Shown here piece after piece: positions 8,539 to 16,729 of a DNA stretch of 64,000 nucleotides (its first letter is position 1; the number at the start of each line of letters is the position of its first letter). Position numbers and translations under genes: made by a program. Source of the stretch: Brachybacterium kimchii (GTDB lineage: Bacteria > Actinomycetota > Actinomycetes > Actinomycetales > Dermabacteraceae); assembly GCF_023373525.1 (NCBI RefSeq), contig NZ_CP097218.1, positions 1,612,001 to 1,676,000 of the forward strand, read 5' to 3'. Below the pieces are notes generated by a model, which worked only from the letters and a program-made list of their open reading frames with translations, was not told where the DNA came from and searched no databases.

Positions 8539-9549
8539 TCAGCTGCCCAGGGCCTTCTCGATCTTGCCGGGAAGCTGCTTGAGCGCGTACTCCTGAGCGA
8601 GCACGGTGCCCAGGGAGAAGGCACTGGAGAGGTCGCCGTCCACGACCACGGCGTGGCCGTCGGCCACCGCGGGGATCTGCTTCCACTGCTTGTCGTCGGT
8701 GATCTCGGTGGTCTTGATGTAGATCGGGAAGGCGACGATGAGGTCGGCGTCCAGCTCGTCGAGCTGCTCGGCGGAGATCGAGACGGAGAATCCGGAGTCA
8801 CCGGTGGGCAGCGCCGCGACCTTCTTCGACTGGGTGAAGCCGAGGTTCTCGAGGAAGCCCAGGCGGGTCTCGCCCTCGACGTAGGCGCCCCAGCCCTCGG
8901 AGGTCTTCGTCGCGACTGTCACCGACTTGCCCTTCCAGTCGGAGTGCGCGTCGGCGACCTTCGAGAACTGCTCGTCGAGGCCCTTCTGGAGCTCGTCGGC
9001 CTTCGAGGTGGCGCCGAGCGCCTTGCCGATGATCGCGAGCTGGTCCTTCGGGGAGACCAGGTAGTTCTCGCCGTCCTTCGGGACCCCCACGGTGGTCGTG
9101 ATCTGGGAGAGGCGCTTGTAGCGGTCCTTGTCGCCCGAGCTCTTGACGTCCAGGATCAGGTCCGGCTCGAGCGCGGCGATGGCCTCGAAGTCGGGCTCGA
9201 GGGTCTCGATGATCGTGGGGGCCTTGTCGTACATGCCCTTGGCCCAGGGGCCGACGCCCTCCCCGCCGAAGGCGATCCAGTCGGAGGCGCCCACCGGCTG
9301 CACGCCGAGCGAGAGCGCCGTCTCCGCGTCGCCCCAGCCCAGCGCGACCACGCGGGTGGGCTTCTCGGTGACCTCGACGTCGCCGAACAGCGTGGAGATA
9401 GTGACGGGGAATGCGCCGTCGGCCCCGCCGGCATCCGAGCCCGAGCCGGAGCCGGAGGAGCTCGAGTCGTCGGACCCGCCGCAGGCGGCGAGCAGGCCGG
9501 CGGACCCCAGGGCGAGTCCGGTCGCGAAGAGGGAACGGCGTGTGAGCAT
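8539..9549 (-). CDS. Iron-siderophore ABC transporter substrate-binding lipoprotein
   Basis: This 336-aa type III (FepB/FhuD-like) periplasmic-binding protein is lipid-anchored outside the membrane. The signal peptide ends in the lipobox LLAAC (C23) and is followed by a Ser/Gly/Asp linker. TRVVALGWGDAETALSLGV and FEAIAALEPDLIL are typical of ferric-siderophore binding proteins. ATG 9549 has GGAGG 7 bases upstream; upstream in-frame codons have none. It is divergent from the two permease genes and shares with them an IdeR/DtxR-like box, so iron repression is likely. Confidence 0.9.
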   Translation of the reverse strand: MLTRRSLFATGLALGSAGLLAACGGSDDSSSSGSGSGSDAGGADGAFPVTISTLFGDVEVTEKPTRVVALGWGDAETALSLGVQPVGASDWIAFGGEGVGPWAKGMYDKAPTIIETLEPDFEAIAALEPDLILDVKSSGDKDRYKRLSQITTTVGVPKDGENYLVSPKDQLAIIGKALGATSKADELQKGLDEQFSKVADAHSDWKGKSVTVATKTSEGWGAYVEGETRLGFLENLGFTQSKKVAALPTGDSGFSVSISAEQLDELDADLIVAFPIYIKTTEITDDKQWKQIPAVADGHAVVVDGDLSSAFSLGTVLAQEYALKQLPGKIEKALGS

Positions 9550-9612
9550 CGAGGGACCTCCGGGTGGGAGTGGACACAGGGGACGCTCGCGCGCTCGGGC
9601 GTGCGTCACGAC

Positions 9613-9631
9613 AAAGGTTAGACTCACCTCA
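9613..9631. promoter_or_regulatory. IdeR/DtxR-like iron box
   Basis: AAAGGTTAGACTCACCTCA matches the 19-bp DtxR/IdeR consensus TTAGGTTAGSCTAACCTAA at about 14 positions, including the GGTTAG half and ACCT of the other half. It lies in the divergent gap between the siderophore-binding lipoprotein and the permeases, as expected for an iron-repressed bidirectional promoter. Confidence 0.7.
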
Positions 9632-9793
9632 GCTGTGCGCCCAGCCCCAGACGGCGCACTTACCGCACGTCACATCCAGTCCGACCCGCGCATCCGCCGC
9701 GCGTCCCGCATCCCCGCGGGACGGCATCGCCCCGATCGCCTCCCGCGAGGCGTCGGCGGCCGCCGGCGTGAGCGCTGCCGATCCGGAGGCACC

Positions 9794-10963
9794 ATGAGCA
9801 GTCCCGCCGCGGCGCCCTCCGCGCGCGCCCCGCGCTCGGGGACGGGGACCCCAGCACGGCCCGCCGACGAGGCGGGCCGGGACTCGTCCCACGGCGCGGG
9901 CCGACGCTCCCCCGCGACCCATGGCGCGCGCCCCGCCCTCCTGATCGCCGCGGTGCTCGTGATCCTGCTGGCGCTGTGCATCGCCTCCCTCGCGATCGGC
10001 TCACGTCCGGTCCCGCCGAGCACCGTGCTACGTGTGCTGCTCGATGCGCTCACCCACCTCCGGGGCGGCGGATCGGGCGTCCGGGCGGGATCCCTCGGCC
10101 TGAGCGTCCAGGACTACGCGGCCGTGAGCGACCTGCGCCTGCCGCGCACGACGATCGCCCTGCTCGCGGGGGCCGCGCTGGGCCTCGCCGGGGCGCTCAT
10201 CCAATCCCTCACCCGCAATCCGATGGCGGAGTCGGGGATCCTCGGGCTGAACGCCGGCGCGGCCTTCGCGGTCGCCCTGGCGATCACGGTCCTGGGGATC
10301 ACGTCGCCGGCGGGCTTCGTCTGGTTCGCGCTGCTCGGCGCCTTCGTGGGGACGGTCGCGGTGTGGCTGATCGGCACGGCGGGCGGGGCCGTCTCCCCCG
10401 AGCGGCTCACCCTCGCGGGCGTCGCTCTGGGCGCCGTCCTCGCCGGCATCACCTCGGCGATGCGGCTGACGAACCCGCAGCGGTTCTCGGCGCTGCTGGT
10501 CTGGGAGAGCGGCGACCTGTCCCAGCGCGGATGGTCGCTCGTGGTGCCCGCCCTGCCGTTCCTCGCGGTCGGCGTGGTCCTGGCCCTGCTGCTCGCACCG
10601 GGCATGAACCTGCTCGCGCTGGGCGACGACCTCGCGGTCGCGGCGGGCGCCCATCTGCTGCGGATCCGGGTGCTCATGGTCCTCGCGATCACGCTGCTCG
10701 CGGGTGCGGCGACGGTGATGGCCGGCCCGATCTCCTTCGTCGGCCTGATGGCCCCGCACGTGGCCCGATGGATCGTCGGTCCCGATCAGCGCAGGCTGCT
10801 GCCGCTCGCGATGGCGATCTCCGCGGGCGTGATGCTCGTGGCCGACGTGCTGGCGCGCGTGATCATCTGGCCGAGCGAGGCGCCCGCCGGGATCGTCGCG
10901 GCCGTCGTCGGCGCCCCCGTTCTCATCGTGCTCGTGCGCCGGACTCGAGCGAGCGGCCTGTGA
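9794..10963 (+). CDS. Iron-siderophore ABC transporter permease (FecCD family)
   Basis: This 389-aa permease has a Pro/Ala/Arg-rich cytosolic N-terminus of about 45 residues, then a FecCD/BtuC fold of about ten helices. The segment SLTRNPMAESGILGLNAGA is the family signature, and GPISFVGLMAPHVAR is the cytoplasmic coupling region that meets the ATPase. ATG 9794 is 4 bases after GGAGG. Its stop overlaps the GTG start of the second permease. With the divergent lipoprotein it forms a ferric-siderophore importer under the shared iron box. Confidence 0.92.
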   Translation: MSSPAAAPSARAPRSGTGTPARPADEAGRDSSHGAGRRSPATHGARPALLIAAVLVILLALCIASLAIGSRPVPPSTVLRVLLDALTHLRGGGSGVRAGSLGLSVQDYAAVSDLRLPRTTIALLAGAALGLAGALIQSLTRNPMAESGILGLNAGAAFAVALAITVLGITSPAGFVWFALLGAFVGTVAVWLIGTAGGAVSPERLTLAGVALGAVLAGITSAMRLTNPQRFSALLVWESGDLSQRGWSLVVPALPFLAVGVVLALLLAPGMNLLALGDDLAVAAGAHLLRIRVLMVLAITLLAGAATVMAGPISFVGLMAPHVARWIVGPDQRRLLPLAMAISAGVMLVADVLARVIIWPSEAPAGIVAAVVGAPVLIVLVRRTRASGL

Positions 10964-12096
10964 GCACCACGTCCTCCCCCGGCGGCCCGGCCGTGACCGC
11001 CGATCCCTCGCACGACCTGATCGCACGGCGCCGGCGCGGCGAGCGCCGCCGCGACCGCATCGTCCTGGCCGCCCTGGTCCTCGCGACGCTGGCGATCGGC
11101 CTGCTCGCGCTGTACCTGGGCAGCTCCTCCGTGATCTTCTCCGACACCCCGCACGGCACGCTCGGCGGACTCCTCGAGGCGCTGCGCGGCGACGGTCCGC
11201 GCGCGATGATCGTGCGCGAGTGGCGTCTGCCGCGGGTGGTCGCGGGCCTCGCCTTCGGGGCGGCGCTCGGCGCCTCGGGCGCGATCTTCCAGACCCTCAC
11301 GCGCAACGCCCTGGGCTCGCCCGACGTCCTCGGCTTCTCCACCGGCTCCTACACGGGCGTGCTGGTCGTGACCGTGCTCCTGGGCGCCGGCGGGCTCGCC
11401 TCGAGCGACAGCGGGCTCGCGCAGGCGGCGGCCGCCCTGGGCGAGACCGGCGGAGCCCTGCTGGGCGGGATCGGCGCGGCGATCGTCGTGTACGTGCTCG
11501 CCTATCGCGACGGGATCCAGGGGTTCCGCCTGATCATCGTGGGCATCGCGATCGCGGCGACCCTCTCGAGCGTCAACACGTTCCTGCTGCTGCGCGCGAA
11601 GGAGGAGGTGGCGATGGCGGCGAGCATCTGGGGCGCCGGCTCCTTCGACCTCATGTCCTGGCCCGCGCTGGTGCCCGCCCTCGCAGTGCTCGTCCTGCTG
11701 ACCCCCGCGGTGATCGTGTCCGTCCCAGTGATCCATCAGCTCGAGCTGGGCGACGACACCGCGGCCATGCACGGCGTGCGGGTGGAGCGCGCGCGCCGCA
11801 TCGTGCTGCTGATCGCCGTCGCCCTGGTGGCGGTGTGCACGGCGGTCGCCGGCCCGATCGCCTTCATCGCCCTGTCCGCGCCGCAGGTCGGCCGGCTGCT
11901 GGTGCGCCGCCCGGGCATCCCGATTTTGCCTGCCGCGCTCGTCGGCGCGCTCCTGCTCACCTCGGCCGACGTCGTCTCCCAGCAGCTGCTCCCGCAGACC
12001 GTCCCCGTGGGCATGGTCACCGTGGTCCTGGGCGGGGTGTATCTCGTCGTGCTCCTGGTCGCGCAGTCCACGCGCGCGCTGCGCCGACGGGTGTGA
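10960..12096 (+). CDS. Iron-siderophore ABC transporter permease (FecCD family), second subunit
   Basis: This 378-aa FecCD-family permease is the heterodimer partner of the preceding gene. It has an Arg-rich cytosolic N-terminus, then about ten membrane helices. The signature is TLTRNALGSPDVLGFSTGS, and GPIAFIALSAPQVGRLL is the coupling segment. The GTG start at 10960 overlaps the upstream TGA (GTGA), implying translational coupling. No ATPase gene follows: the next gene is a mechanosensitive channel. The ATPase must be supplied from elsewhere. Confidence 0.92.
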   Translation: MSTTSSPGGPAVTADPSHDLIARRRRGERRRDRIVLAALVLATLAIGLLALYLGSSSVIFSDTPHGTLGGLLEALRGDGPRAMIVREWRLPRVVAGLAFGAALGASGAIFQTLTRNALGSPDVLGFSTGSYTGVLVVTVLLGAGGLASSDSGLAQAAAALGETGGALLGGIGAAIVVYVLAYRDGIQGFRLIIVGIAIAATLSSVNTFLLLRAKEEVAMAASIWGAGSFDLMSWPALVPALAVLVLLTPAVIVSVPVIHQLELGDDTAAMHGVRVERARRIVLLIAVALVAVCTAVAGPIAFIALSAPQVGRLLVRRPGIPILPAALVGALLLTSADVVSQQLLPQTVPVGMVTVVLGGVYLVVLLVAQSTRALRRRV

Positions 12097-12117
12097 GGCA
12101 CCTGTCCCGCTCGCTCA

Positions 12118-12147
12118 CTGACGACGTGGAGGACTGATCGTTAGGGT
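12118..12147 (+). promoter_or_regulatory. Leaderless promoter of the MscS gene
   Basis: CTGACG (12118-12123) and TAGGGT (12142-12147), 18 bp apart, resemble a -35/-10 pair. The -10 ends 7 bases before ATG 12155, so transcription probably starts at the start codon. There is no Shine-Dalgarno. Confidence 0.55.
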
Positions 12148-12154
12148 CGGATCC

Positions 12155-13099
12155 ATGCCCATCGACGACCTCCTGCCGCAGCTGTCCGCCCCGGCCGACG
12201 AGGCGACCACGATCATGGGGAGCCTCGTGGACTGGCTCCTGAGCCACGGTGTGCGCATCCTGGTGATCATCGTCGTCGCCGCTCTGATCTCGACCATCGG
12301 CACCTGGCTGATCAAGCGCTTCGTGAACACGATGATCGACTCGTCGACGAAGATCTCGACCGTCGCCGGATCCGTCGTCAAGCGCGACGACCGCTCGGCG
12401 AAGCTCGCCCAGGCCCGCCGTGCGCAGCGCGCGACGACGCTCTCGAACGTCGCGCGCAACGTGTTCACGATGGTGGTCTGGGCGATCGCCCTGGTGATGG
12501 TCCTGGACCAGCTGGGGCTGAACGTCGCCCCCGTCATCGCCTCGCTCGGCGTGCTGGGGCTGGCCGCCGGCATCGGCGCGCAGAACATCATCAAGGACGT
12601 CGTCTCCGGCGTGCTCATGCTGTTCGAGGACCTCGTGGCCGTGGGCGACGTCGTGGACCTCGAGTACGCCAGCGGCACGGTGGAGAACATCAACCTGCGC
12701 ACCACGCAGGTGCGCGCCCTCGACGGCTCCCTGTGGACCGTGCGCAACGGCGAGGTCATCCGCGTGGGCAACATGTCGCGCGGGTTCTCCAACGCCGTGG
12801 TCGTCCTCGACATCGACCACGCCGCCGACTACACGAAGGTCACGGAGATCCTCGACGAGGTCGGCGCGGAGTTCGGCGAGGACGAGCAGTGGAAGGAGCT
12901 GCTGCTGGGCCCCGTCACCGTCTCGGGCATGCTCGAGGTCGACGGCGCGAGGTACCAGCGCCGCGTCGTGGTGCGCGTCGAGCCCGGTCAGCAGTGGACC
13001 ATCGAGATGGAGCTGCGCCGACGCATCCGCCTGGCCTTCCGCGAGGCCGACATCGACTTCGCGCTCCCCCGCTTCGGGGCCGTCACCGCGGCCTCCTGA
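12155..13099 (+). CDS. MscS-family mechanosensitive ion channel
   Basis: This 314-aa small-conductance mechanosensitive channel releases solutes during osmotic downshock. There are two hydrophobic helices (about residues 30-50 and 102-122). The pore helix follows, [26 protein letters not shown], here quoted in parts as [15 protein letters not shown] and AQNIIKDVV, and is highly typical of MscS TM3. Next come the beta domain ([17 protein letters not shown]) and a short alpha/beta C-terminal domain. The cytosolic segment between helices is rich in Lys/Arg. It follows the siderophore permeases but has its own promoter. Confidence 0.92.
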   Translation: MPIDDLLPQLSAPADEATTIMGSLVDWLLSHGVRILVIIVVAALISTIGTWLIKRFVNTMIDSSTKISTVAGSVVKRDDRSAKLAQARRAQRATTLSNVARNVFTMVVWAIALVMVLDQLGLNVAPVIASLGVLGLAAGIGAQNIIKDVVSGVLMLFEDLVAVGDVVDLEYASGTVENINLRTTQVRALDGSLWTVRNGEVIRVGNMSRGFSNAVVVLDIDHAADYTKVTEILDEVGAEFGEDEQWKELLLGPVTVSGMLEVDGARYQRRVVVRVEPGQQWTIEMELRRRIRLAFREADIDFALPRFGAVTAAS

Positions 13100-13146
13100 G
13101 AACATGGCCGGTGCGCACGCGGCCGCCTGAGAACCTGGAGCATCCC

Positions 13147-13692
13147 ATGACGATCCCCCTGCAGGACCCCTCCTCCGATCCGTCCCGGCGCGGCCCCTCG
13201 GCGGGTCCGACGGCCGCCCCCGCGACCGGCGGCGGCCCGGCCCCCGCCCGTGCGGCGGAGCCCGCCGCACGGCAGTCGTTCTACGAGGCCGTCGGCGGCC
13301 ACGAGACCTTCGCGCGGCTCGTCCACCGCTTCTACGACGGCGTCGCCGAGGACGCGGAGCTGCGCGCGATGTACCCCGAGGAGGACCTGGGGCCGGCCGA
13401 GGAGCGTCTGCTGATGTTCCTCGAGCAGTACTGGGGCGGCCCGAAGACCTACGGCGAGCGCCGCGGCCATCCCCGGCTGCGCAGACGCCACGCGCCCTTC
13501 GCCGTCTCGCCCTCGGCGCGCGACGCGTGGCTGCGGCACATGCGCGTCGCGGTCGACTCCCTCGAACTCGCGCCGATGCTCGAGGAGCCGCTGTGGGACT
13601 ACCTCGAGCGCGCCGCGCACTCGATGGTCAACACCGTGGACGGCGGCGAGGCGCCGATGCCGGGAGCCGCGCTCCCCGGCCACATGGACTGA
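13147..13692 (+). CDS. glbO: Truncated haemoglobin, group II (trHbO)
   Basis: This 181-aa haem protein binds O2/NO and is cytosolic or membrane-associated. The globin core (residues 44-165) contains B10 Tyr63, CD1 Tyr76, proximal F8 His115 (in LRRRHAPF) and G8 Trp128, with spacings equal to those of M. tuberculosis GlbO (Tyr23, Tyr36, His75, Trp88). The YWGGPKTY and [13 protein letters not shown] segments are diagnostic. A 40-residue Pro/Ala/Gly-rich extension precedes the globin. ATG 13147 has GGAG 6 bases upstream. It ends 10 bases from the convergent tetR stop. Confidence 0.93.
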   Translation: MTIPLQDPSSDPSRRGPSAGPTAAPATGGGPAPARAAEPAARQSFYEAVGGHETFARLVHRFYDGVAEDAELRAMYPEEDLGPAEERLLMFLEQYWGGPKTYGERRGHPRLRRRHAPFAVSPSARDAWLRHMRVAVDSLELAPMLEEPLWDYLERAAHSMVNTVDGGEAPMPGAALPGHMD

Positions 13693-13702
13693 GCACCCCG
13701 GC

Positions 13703-14596
13703 TCAGTCCGGACCCGCCGACGCCCCGGCTCGGTCCGCGTCCGCTGCGCCGCCCGCCTGCTGACGCATTCCCTCGAGGATGAGGTCGAGTCCGGCGCGGA
13801 ACTGGTCGGCGTCGTCGTGGCCGACGAACTCCTCGATGATGGCGTGGATGTACGGGAACTCCTCGGGGTCCAGGTCCCGCCAGACCTGCGCGTACTGCTC
13901 GAGACCGCTGTCGCGGTCCGCGAGGGTCGCCGCGAGCTCGGCGGGAGGCTCCTGCCCCAGATCGATCGCGGTGCCGATGACGAAGCCGAGCACCGTGGAG
14001 ACCGCGTGGAACGTCTCCCGCGGCGGCATCCCCAGCCGCATCACCTGCTCGCCGAGCGCCTCGTAGGCCCGCACCACGTGCGGCTGGGTCGAGCTGTCGC
14101 GCATCATGTAGCGGCCCGTCCAGGGGTGCTCGCGGATGGTGTCGAACAGGTCGACGGCGAGCGCACGCAGGTCCGCGAGCGGATCCTCCGACCCGGGGAG
14201 ATCCGCGATGCGCGCGACGTACTCCGAGATCACCTGGTCGGTCGCCCGGTCCAGCAGCTCGTCCTTGCTGGAGACGTACCAGTAGATGCTCGCGACGCCG
14301 CCGCCGAGCCGCGCGGCGAGCGCGCGGAATGTCAGCGCTCCCTCGCCGTCGGCGTCGAGCAGGGCGATCGCCTCGGTGAGCACGGCCTCGAGCGAATGCG
14401 TCGCCCGCTGCCGGCCGCGCTGGGGCGCTCGCCCGGCCGCCGGAGCTCGCCCGGGGCCGCGTCCGCCGGCGGGGCCCTGGCCCGGGACTCCTCCGGGACC
14501 GCGTCGGCCTCGCGGATCACCGGGGCCCTGGGGACCGCCGGGGCCTCCCGCGCCGCCCGGACCTCGTCGGCCCTGTGACGCACCAGCCATGCCCAT
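13703..14596 (-). CDS. TetR-family repressor with a collagen-like N-terminal extension
   Basis: This 297-aa TetR-class regulator is divergent from a DHA2 efflux pump, which it probably represses. The helix-turn-helix lies at about residues 68-115 (EAVLTEAIALLDADG, then GGVASIYWYVSSKDELLD). The ligand domain is of the TetR_C type. Unusually, the first 60 or so residues are almost only Gly, Pro, Arg, Ala and Gln in a G-x-y rhythm. ATG 14596 lies behind GGAGGGAGG, so the extension is probably translated; a later start cannot be excluded. Two operator-like palindromes and a TAAGGT -10 box lie just upstream, which predicts autoregulation. Confidence 0.85.
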   Translation of the reverse strand: MGMAGASQGRRGPGGAGGPGGPQGPGDPRGRRGPGGVPGQGPAGGRGPGRAPAAGRAPQRGRQRATHSLEAVLTEAIALLDADGEGALTFRALAARLGGGVASIYWYVSSKDELLDRATDQVISEYVARIADLPGSEDPLADLRALAVDLFDTIREHPWTGRYMMRDSSTQPHVVRAYEALGEQVMRLGMPPRETFHAVSTVLGFVIGTAIDLGQEPPAELAATLADRDSGLEQYAQVWRDLDPEEFPYIHAIIEEFVGHDDADQFRAGLDLILEGMRQQAGGAADADRAGASAGPD

Positions 14597-14634
14597 CGCC
14601 TCCCTCCGCCTTGTGCTCGTGACGTTCCAGGTCT

Positions 14635-14673
14635 ACCTTATCGAACGTTGTTCCATTCTCGAACGTCGTTCGA
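14635..14673. promoter_or_regulatory. Tandem TetR operators in the tetR/MFS divergent promoter
   Basis: A perfect 15-bp palindrome TCGAACGTCGTTCGA (14659-14673) and a degenerate copy TCGAACGTTGTTCCA (14641-14655) are offset by 18 bp. The reverse-strand -10 box TAAGGT of tetR (14635-14640) abuts the first copy. Repressor bound here would block both the regulator and the pump. The pump start codon is 22 bases past the second site. Confidence 0.8.
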
Positions 14674-14695
14674 TACGACTCCCCAGGAGGCTCCC

Positions 14696-16201
14696 ATGAC
14701 CACCACCCGACCGTCCGTCCCGCCCGACGCGTCGTCCCCGTCCGCCCCGACCGCCGCACCCACCACGCCGGCCCGCATCTATCCGAGCCTGCGCGCCGCC
14801 TGGCTGCCGATGCTCGCCCTGTGCCTCGCCTTCTTCGTCGAGATGGTCGACAACACGCTGCTGAGCATCGCGCTGCCCACCATCAGCCGCGACCTGGGCA
14901 GCGGCACCACCGCCATGCAGTGGATCACCGGCGCCTACTCGCTGACCTTCGGCGGACTCCTGCTCACCGCAGGATCCGCGGCCGATCGCCTCGGCCGCCG
15001 CCGCGTGCTGCTCGTGGGCCTCGCCGTGTTCGGCCTGCTCAGCCTGCTGGTCGCCTTCGTCGAGACCACCGGAGAGCTGATCGCGCTGCGCGCCGTCCTC
15101 GGCATCGCCGCCGCGGCCATGGCGCCGATCACGAACTCGCTGGTCTTCCGCCTGTTCGACGACGACACCGTGCGCATGCGCGCCATCACCGTGATGATGA
15201 TCGTGGGCATGAGCGGCTTCATCCTCGGCCCGCTGCTCGGCGGCACAGCCCTGGCCCACGTGCGCTGGGAGTGGCTGCTCATGGTCAACGCCCCGATCGC
15301 GCTCATCGCCTTCATCGGCGTGCGCCGCGGCGTCGCCCCGGACCGCCCCGAGGACCTCACCACCGAGAAGCTCGACCTGCCCGGCTCGATCCTCTCCATC
15401 GCCGCCATCGGCCTGGGCTGCTTTATGCTCACCAGCGGCGTCGAGAACGGCTGGACCTCACCGGCGACGCTCGGCTGCCTCGTGGGCTGCGTGCTCGCGA
15501 TCGTGCTGTTCGTCGTGCGCGAGCGCACCGCCGCCTCCCCCATGCTAGATCTGCGCCTGCTCGCGACCGGCACCGTCCGCGGCGCGGCGCTCGCCCAGAT
15601 CGGCACCTCGATCGCCATGGCCGGCGTCATGTTCGCCCTGGTCATGCACTTCCAGTTCGCCTACGGCTGGTCCCCGGTGCTCGCCGGGCTCGCGAACCTG
15701 CCGATGATCCTCACGATGCTGGTCGCCTCACCGCTCGTGGAGCGCCTGGTGGCTCGCTTCGGCCACCGCATCGCCTGCCTCGTGGGCGCGGCGAGCATGT
15801 TCGTCGCCCTCGCGGGGATGGCCTGGAGCGTGCAGCACGGCTACCTGCCGATCGCGATCTCCATGGTCATCATGTCCTTCGGCCTGCGGATCGTCATGAC
15901 GACCTGCGCGGTCGCCCTCATCGGCGGCATGCCCGAGGACCGCACCTCCATCGGCGCGGCCCTGAACGACACCGCGCAGGAGGTCGGCACCAGCGTCGGC
16001 ACCGCGGTGGTGGGCACCCTCATCGCCGCGCTCGTGACGACGACGCTGCCCGCCGGCACCTGGTCCGACGGCCTGGTCGCGTCGTTCTTCCACGGCGAGC
16101 GGATCACCTTCGCGATCCTCGCCGTCGCCGTCGGGATCATCGCGACCCTCGGTGCGCTCACGCTCACCGACTCTCACGAGACCGACGAGCACCCGGCCTG
16201 A
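14696..16201 (+). CDS. DHA2-family MFS drug efflux transporter
   Basis: This 501-aa major facilitator has about 14 transmembrane helices. Motif A is GSAADRLGRRRVLLVG, and motif C-like GFILGPLLGG lies in TM5, as in proton/drug antiporters such as QacA and EmrB. The N-terminal 30 residues are Thr/Pro/Ala-rich and cytosolic. ATG 14696 has AGGAGG 5 bases upstream. The divergent TetR repressor and operators make this a substrate-inducible export cassette. The drug substrate is unknown. Confidence 0.92.
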   Translation: MTTTRPSVPPDASSPSAPTAAPTTPARIYPSLRAAWLPMLALCLAFFVEMVDNTLLSIALPTISRDLGSGTTAMQWITGAYSLTFGGLLLTAGSAADRLGRRRVLLVGLAVFGLLSLLVAFVETTGELIALRAVLGIAAAAMAPITNSLVFRLFDDDTVRMRAITVMMIVGMSGFILGPLLGGTALAHVRWEWLLMVNAPIALIAFIGVRRGVAPDRPEDLTTEKLDLPGSILSIAAIGLGCFMLTSGVENGWTSPATLGCLVGCVLAIVLFVVRERTAASPMLDLRLLATGTVRGAALAQIGTSIAMAGVMFALVMHFQFAYGWSPVLAGLANLPMILTMLVASPLVERLVARFGHRIACLVGAASMFVALAGMAWSVQHGYLPIAISMVIMSFGLRIVMTTCAVALIGGMPEDRTSIGAALNDTAQEVGTSVGTAVVGTLIAALVTTTLPAGTWSDGLVASFFHGERITFAILAVAVGIIATLGALTLTDSHETDEHPA

Positions 16202-16684
16202 TCAGCCGCGGAACTCGAGCGGCTCGTCGGTGTACTGGTCCAGCAGCACGCGCACCTCGTCGCTCAGACGCGTCGCCCGCCCCTGCTCGCGCTCGACCAC
16301 CACGATCGTGGTGCGCGCGCTGACGTAGGGGTAGGCCCCGTCCGGATCGTCGGCCCGCAGCAGCCGGTAGTCCACGTCGAAGCTCGCCCCGCCCACCCGC
16401 GGCACCCACATCCGCACCAGCGCGCCCTCGCGCAGGTACTCGATGGGCCGGTGGTACTCCAGGCGCTGGGAGGCGATGAGGGTGAGCAGAGGCGAGGTCG
16501 CGTCGAACAGGTCGAGCTGCGAGGGCCGACGCACGGCCCCGCGCTCGATCTGCTCCTCGCTGGGCGACCAGAACGCGGCGATCCGCGCCTCCTCGAGGAG
16601 GCGCACCACGGCGGCGTTGTTCACGTGGCCGTAGGCGTCCAGATCGGTCCAGCGGACAGGGACTGTGATGTCGAGATGAGCCAT
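16202..16684 (-). CDS. Hotdog-fold acyl-CoA thioesterase (YbgC/FadM-like)
   Basis: This 160-aa single-hotdog thioesterase of the 4-hydroxybenzoyl-CoA thioesterase group hydrolyses acyl-CoA to free acid and CoA. The motif RWTDLDAYGHVNNAAVVRLLEE carries the catalytic Asp in DAYGHVN at residues 16-22. It is cytosolic. ATG 16684 is preceded by a TACGAT -10 box 6 bases away and no Shine-Dalgarno, suggesting leaderless translation. It is divergent from a second acyl-CoA thioesterase with only 45 bp between the start codons, so both are probably controlled together. Confidence 0.9.
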   Translation of the reverse strand: MAHLDITVPVRWTDLDAYGHVNNAAVVRLLEEARIAAFWSPSEEQIERGAVRRPSQLDLFDATSPLLTLIASQRLEYHRPIEYLREGALVRMWVPRVGGASFDVDYRLLRADDPDGAYPYVSARTTIVVVEREQGRATRLSDEVRVLLDQYTDEPLEFRG

Positions 16685-16690
16685 GGGGCC

Positions 16691-16723
16691 ATCGTAGGGA
16701 TCCGTGGGGGTCCGACGTACCAT
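16691..16723. promoter_or_regulatory. Back-to-back leaderless promoters of two thioesterase genes
   Basis: On the minus strand TACGAT (16691-16696) ends 6 bases before ATG 16684. On the plus strand TACCAT (16718-16723) ends 6 bases before ATG 16730. Both fit -10 boxes of leaderless transcripts. The two promoters are divided by only 21 bp, so their -35 regions overlap. Confidence 0.6.
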
Positions 16724-16729
16724 CGGCGC

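Noticed and set aside
14641..14673. LexA (SOS) box reading of the GAAC-GTTC elements
   Set aside because: The sites do not have the 14-bp SOS-box spacing, and the clean 15-bp palindromes beside a divergent tetR fit an autoregulatory operator better.
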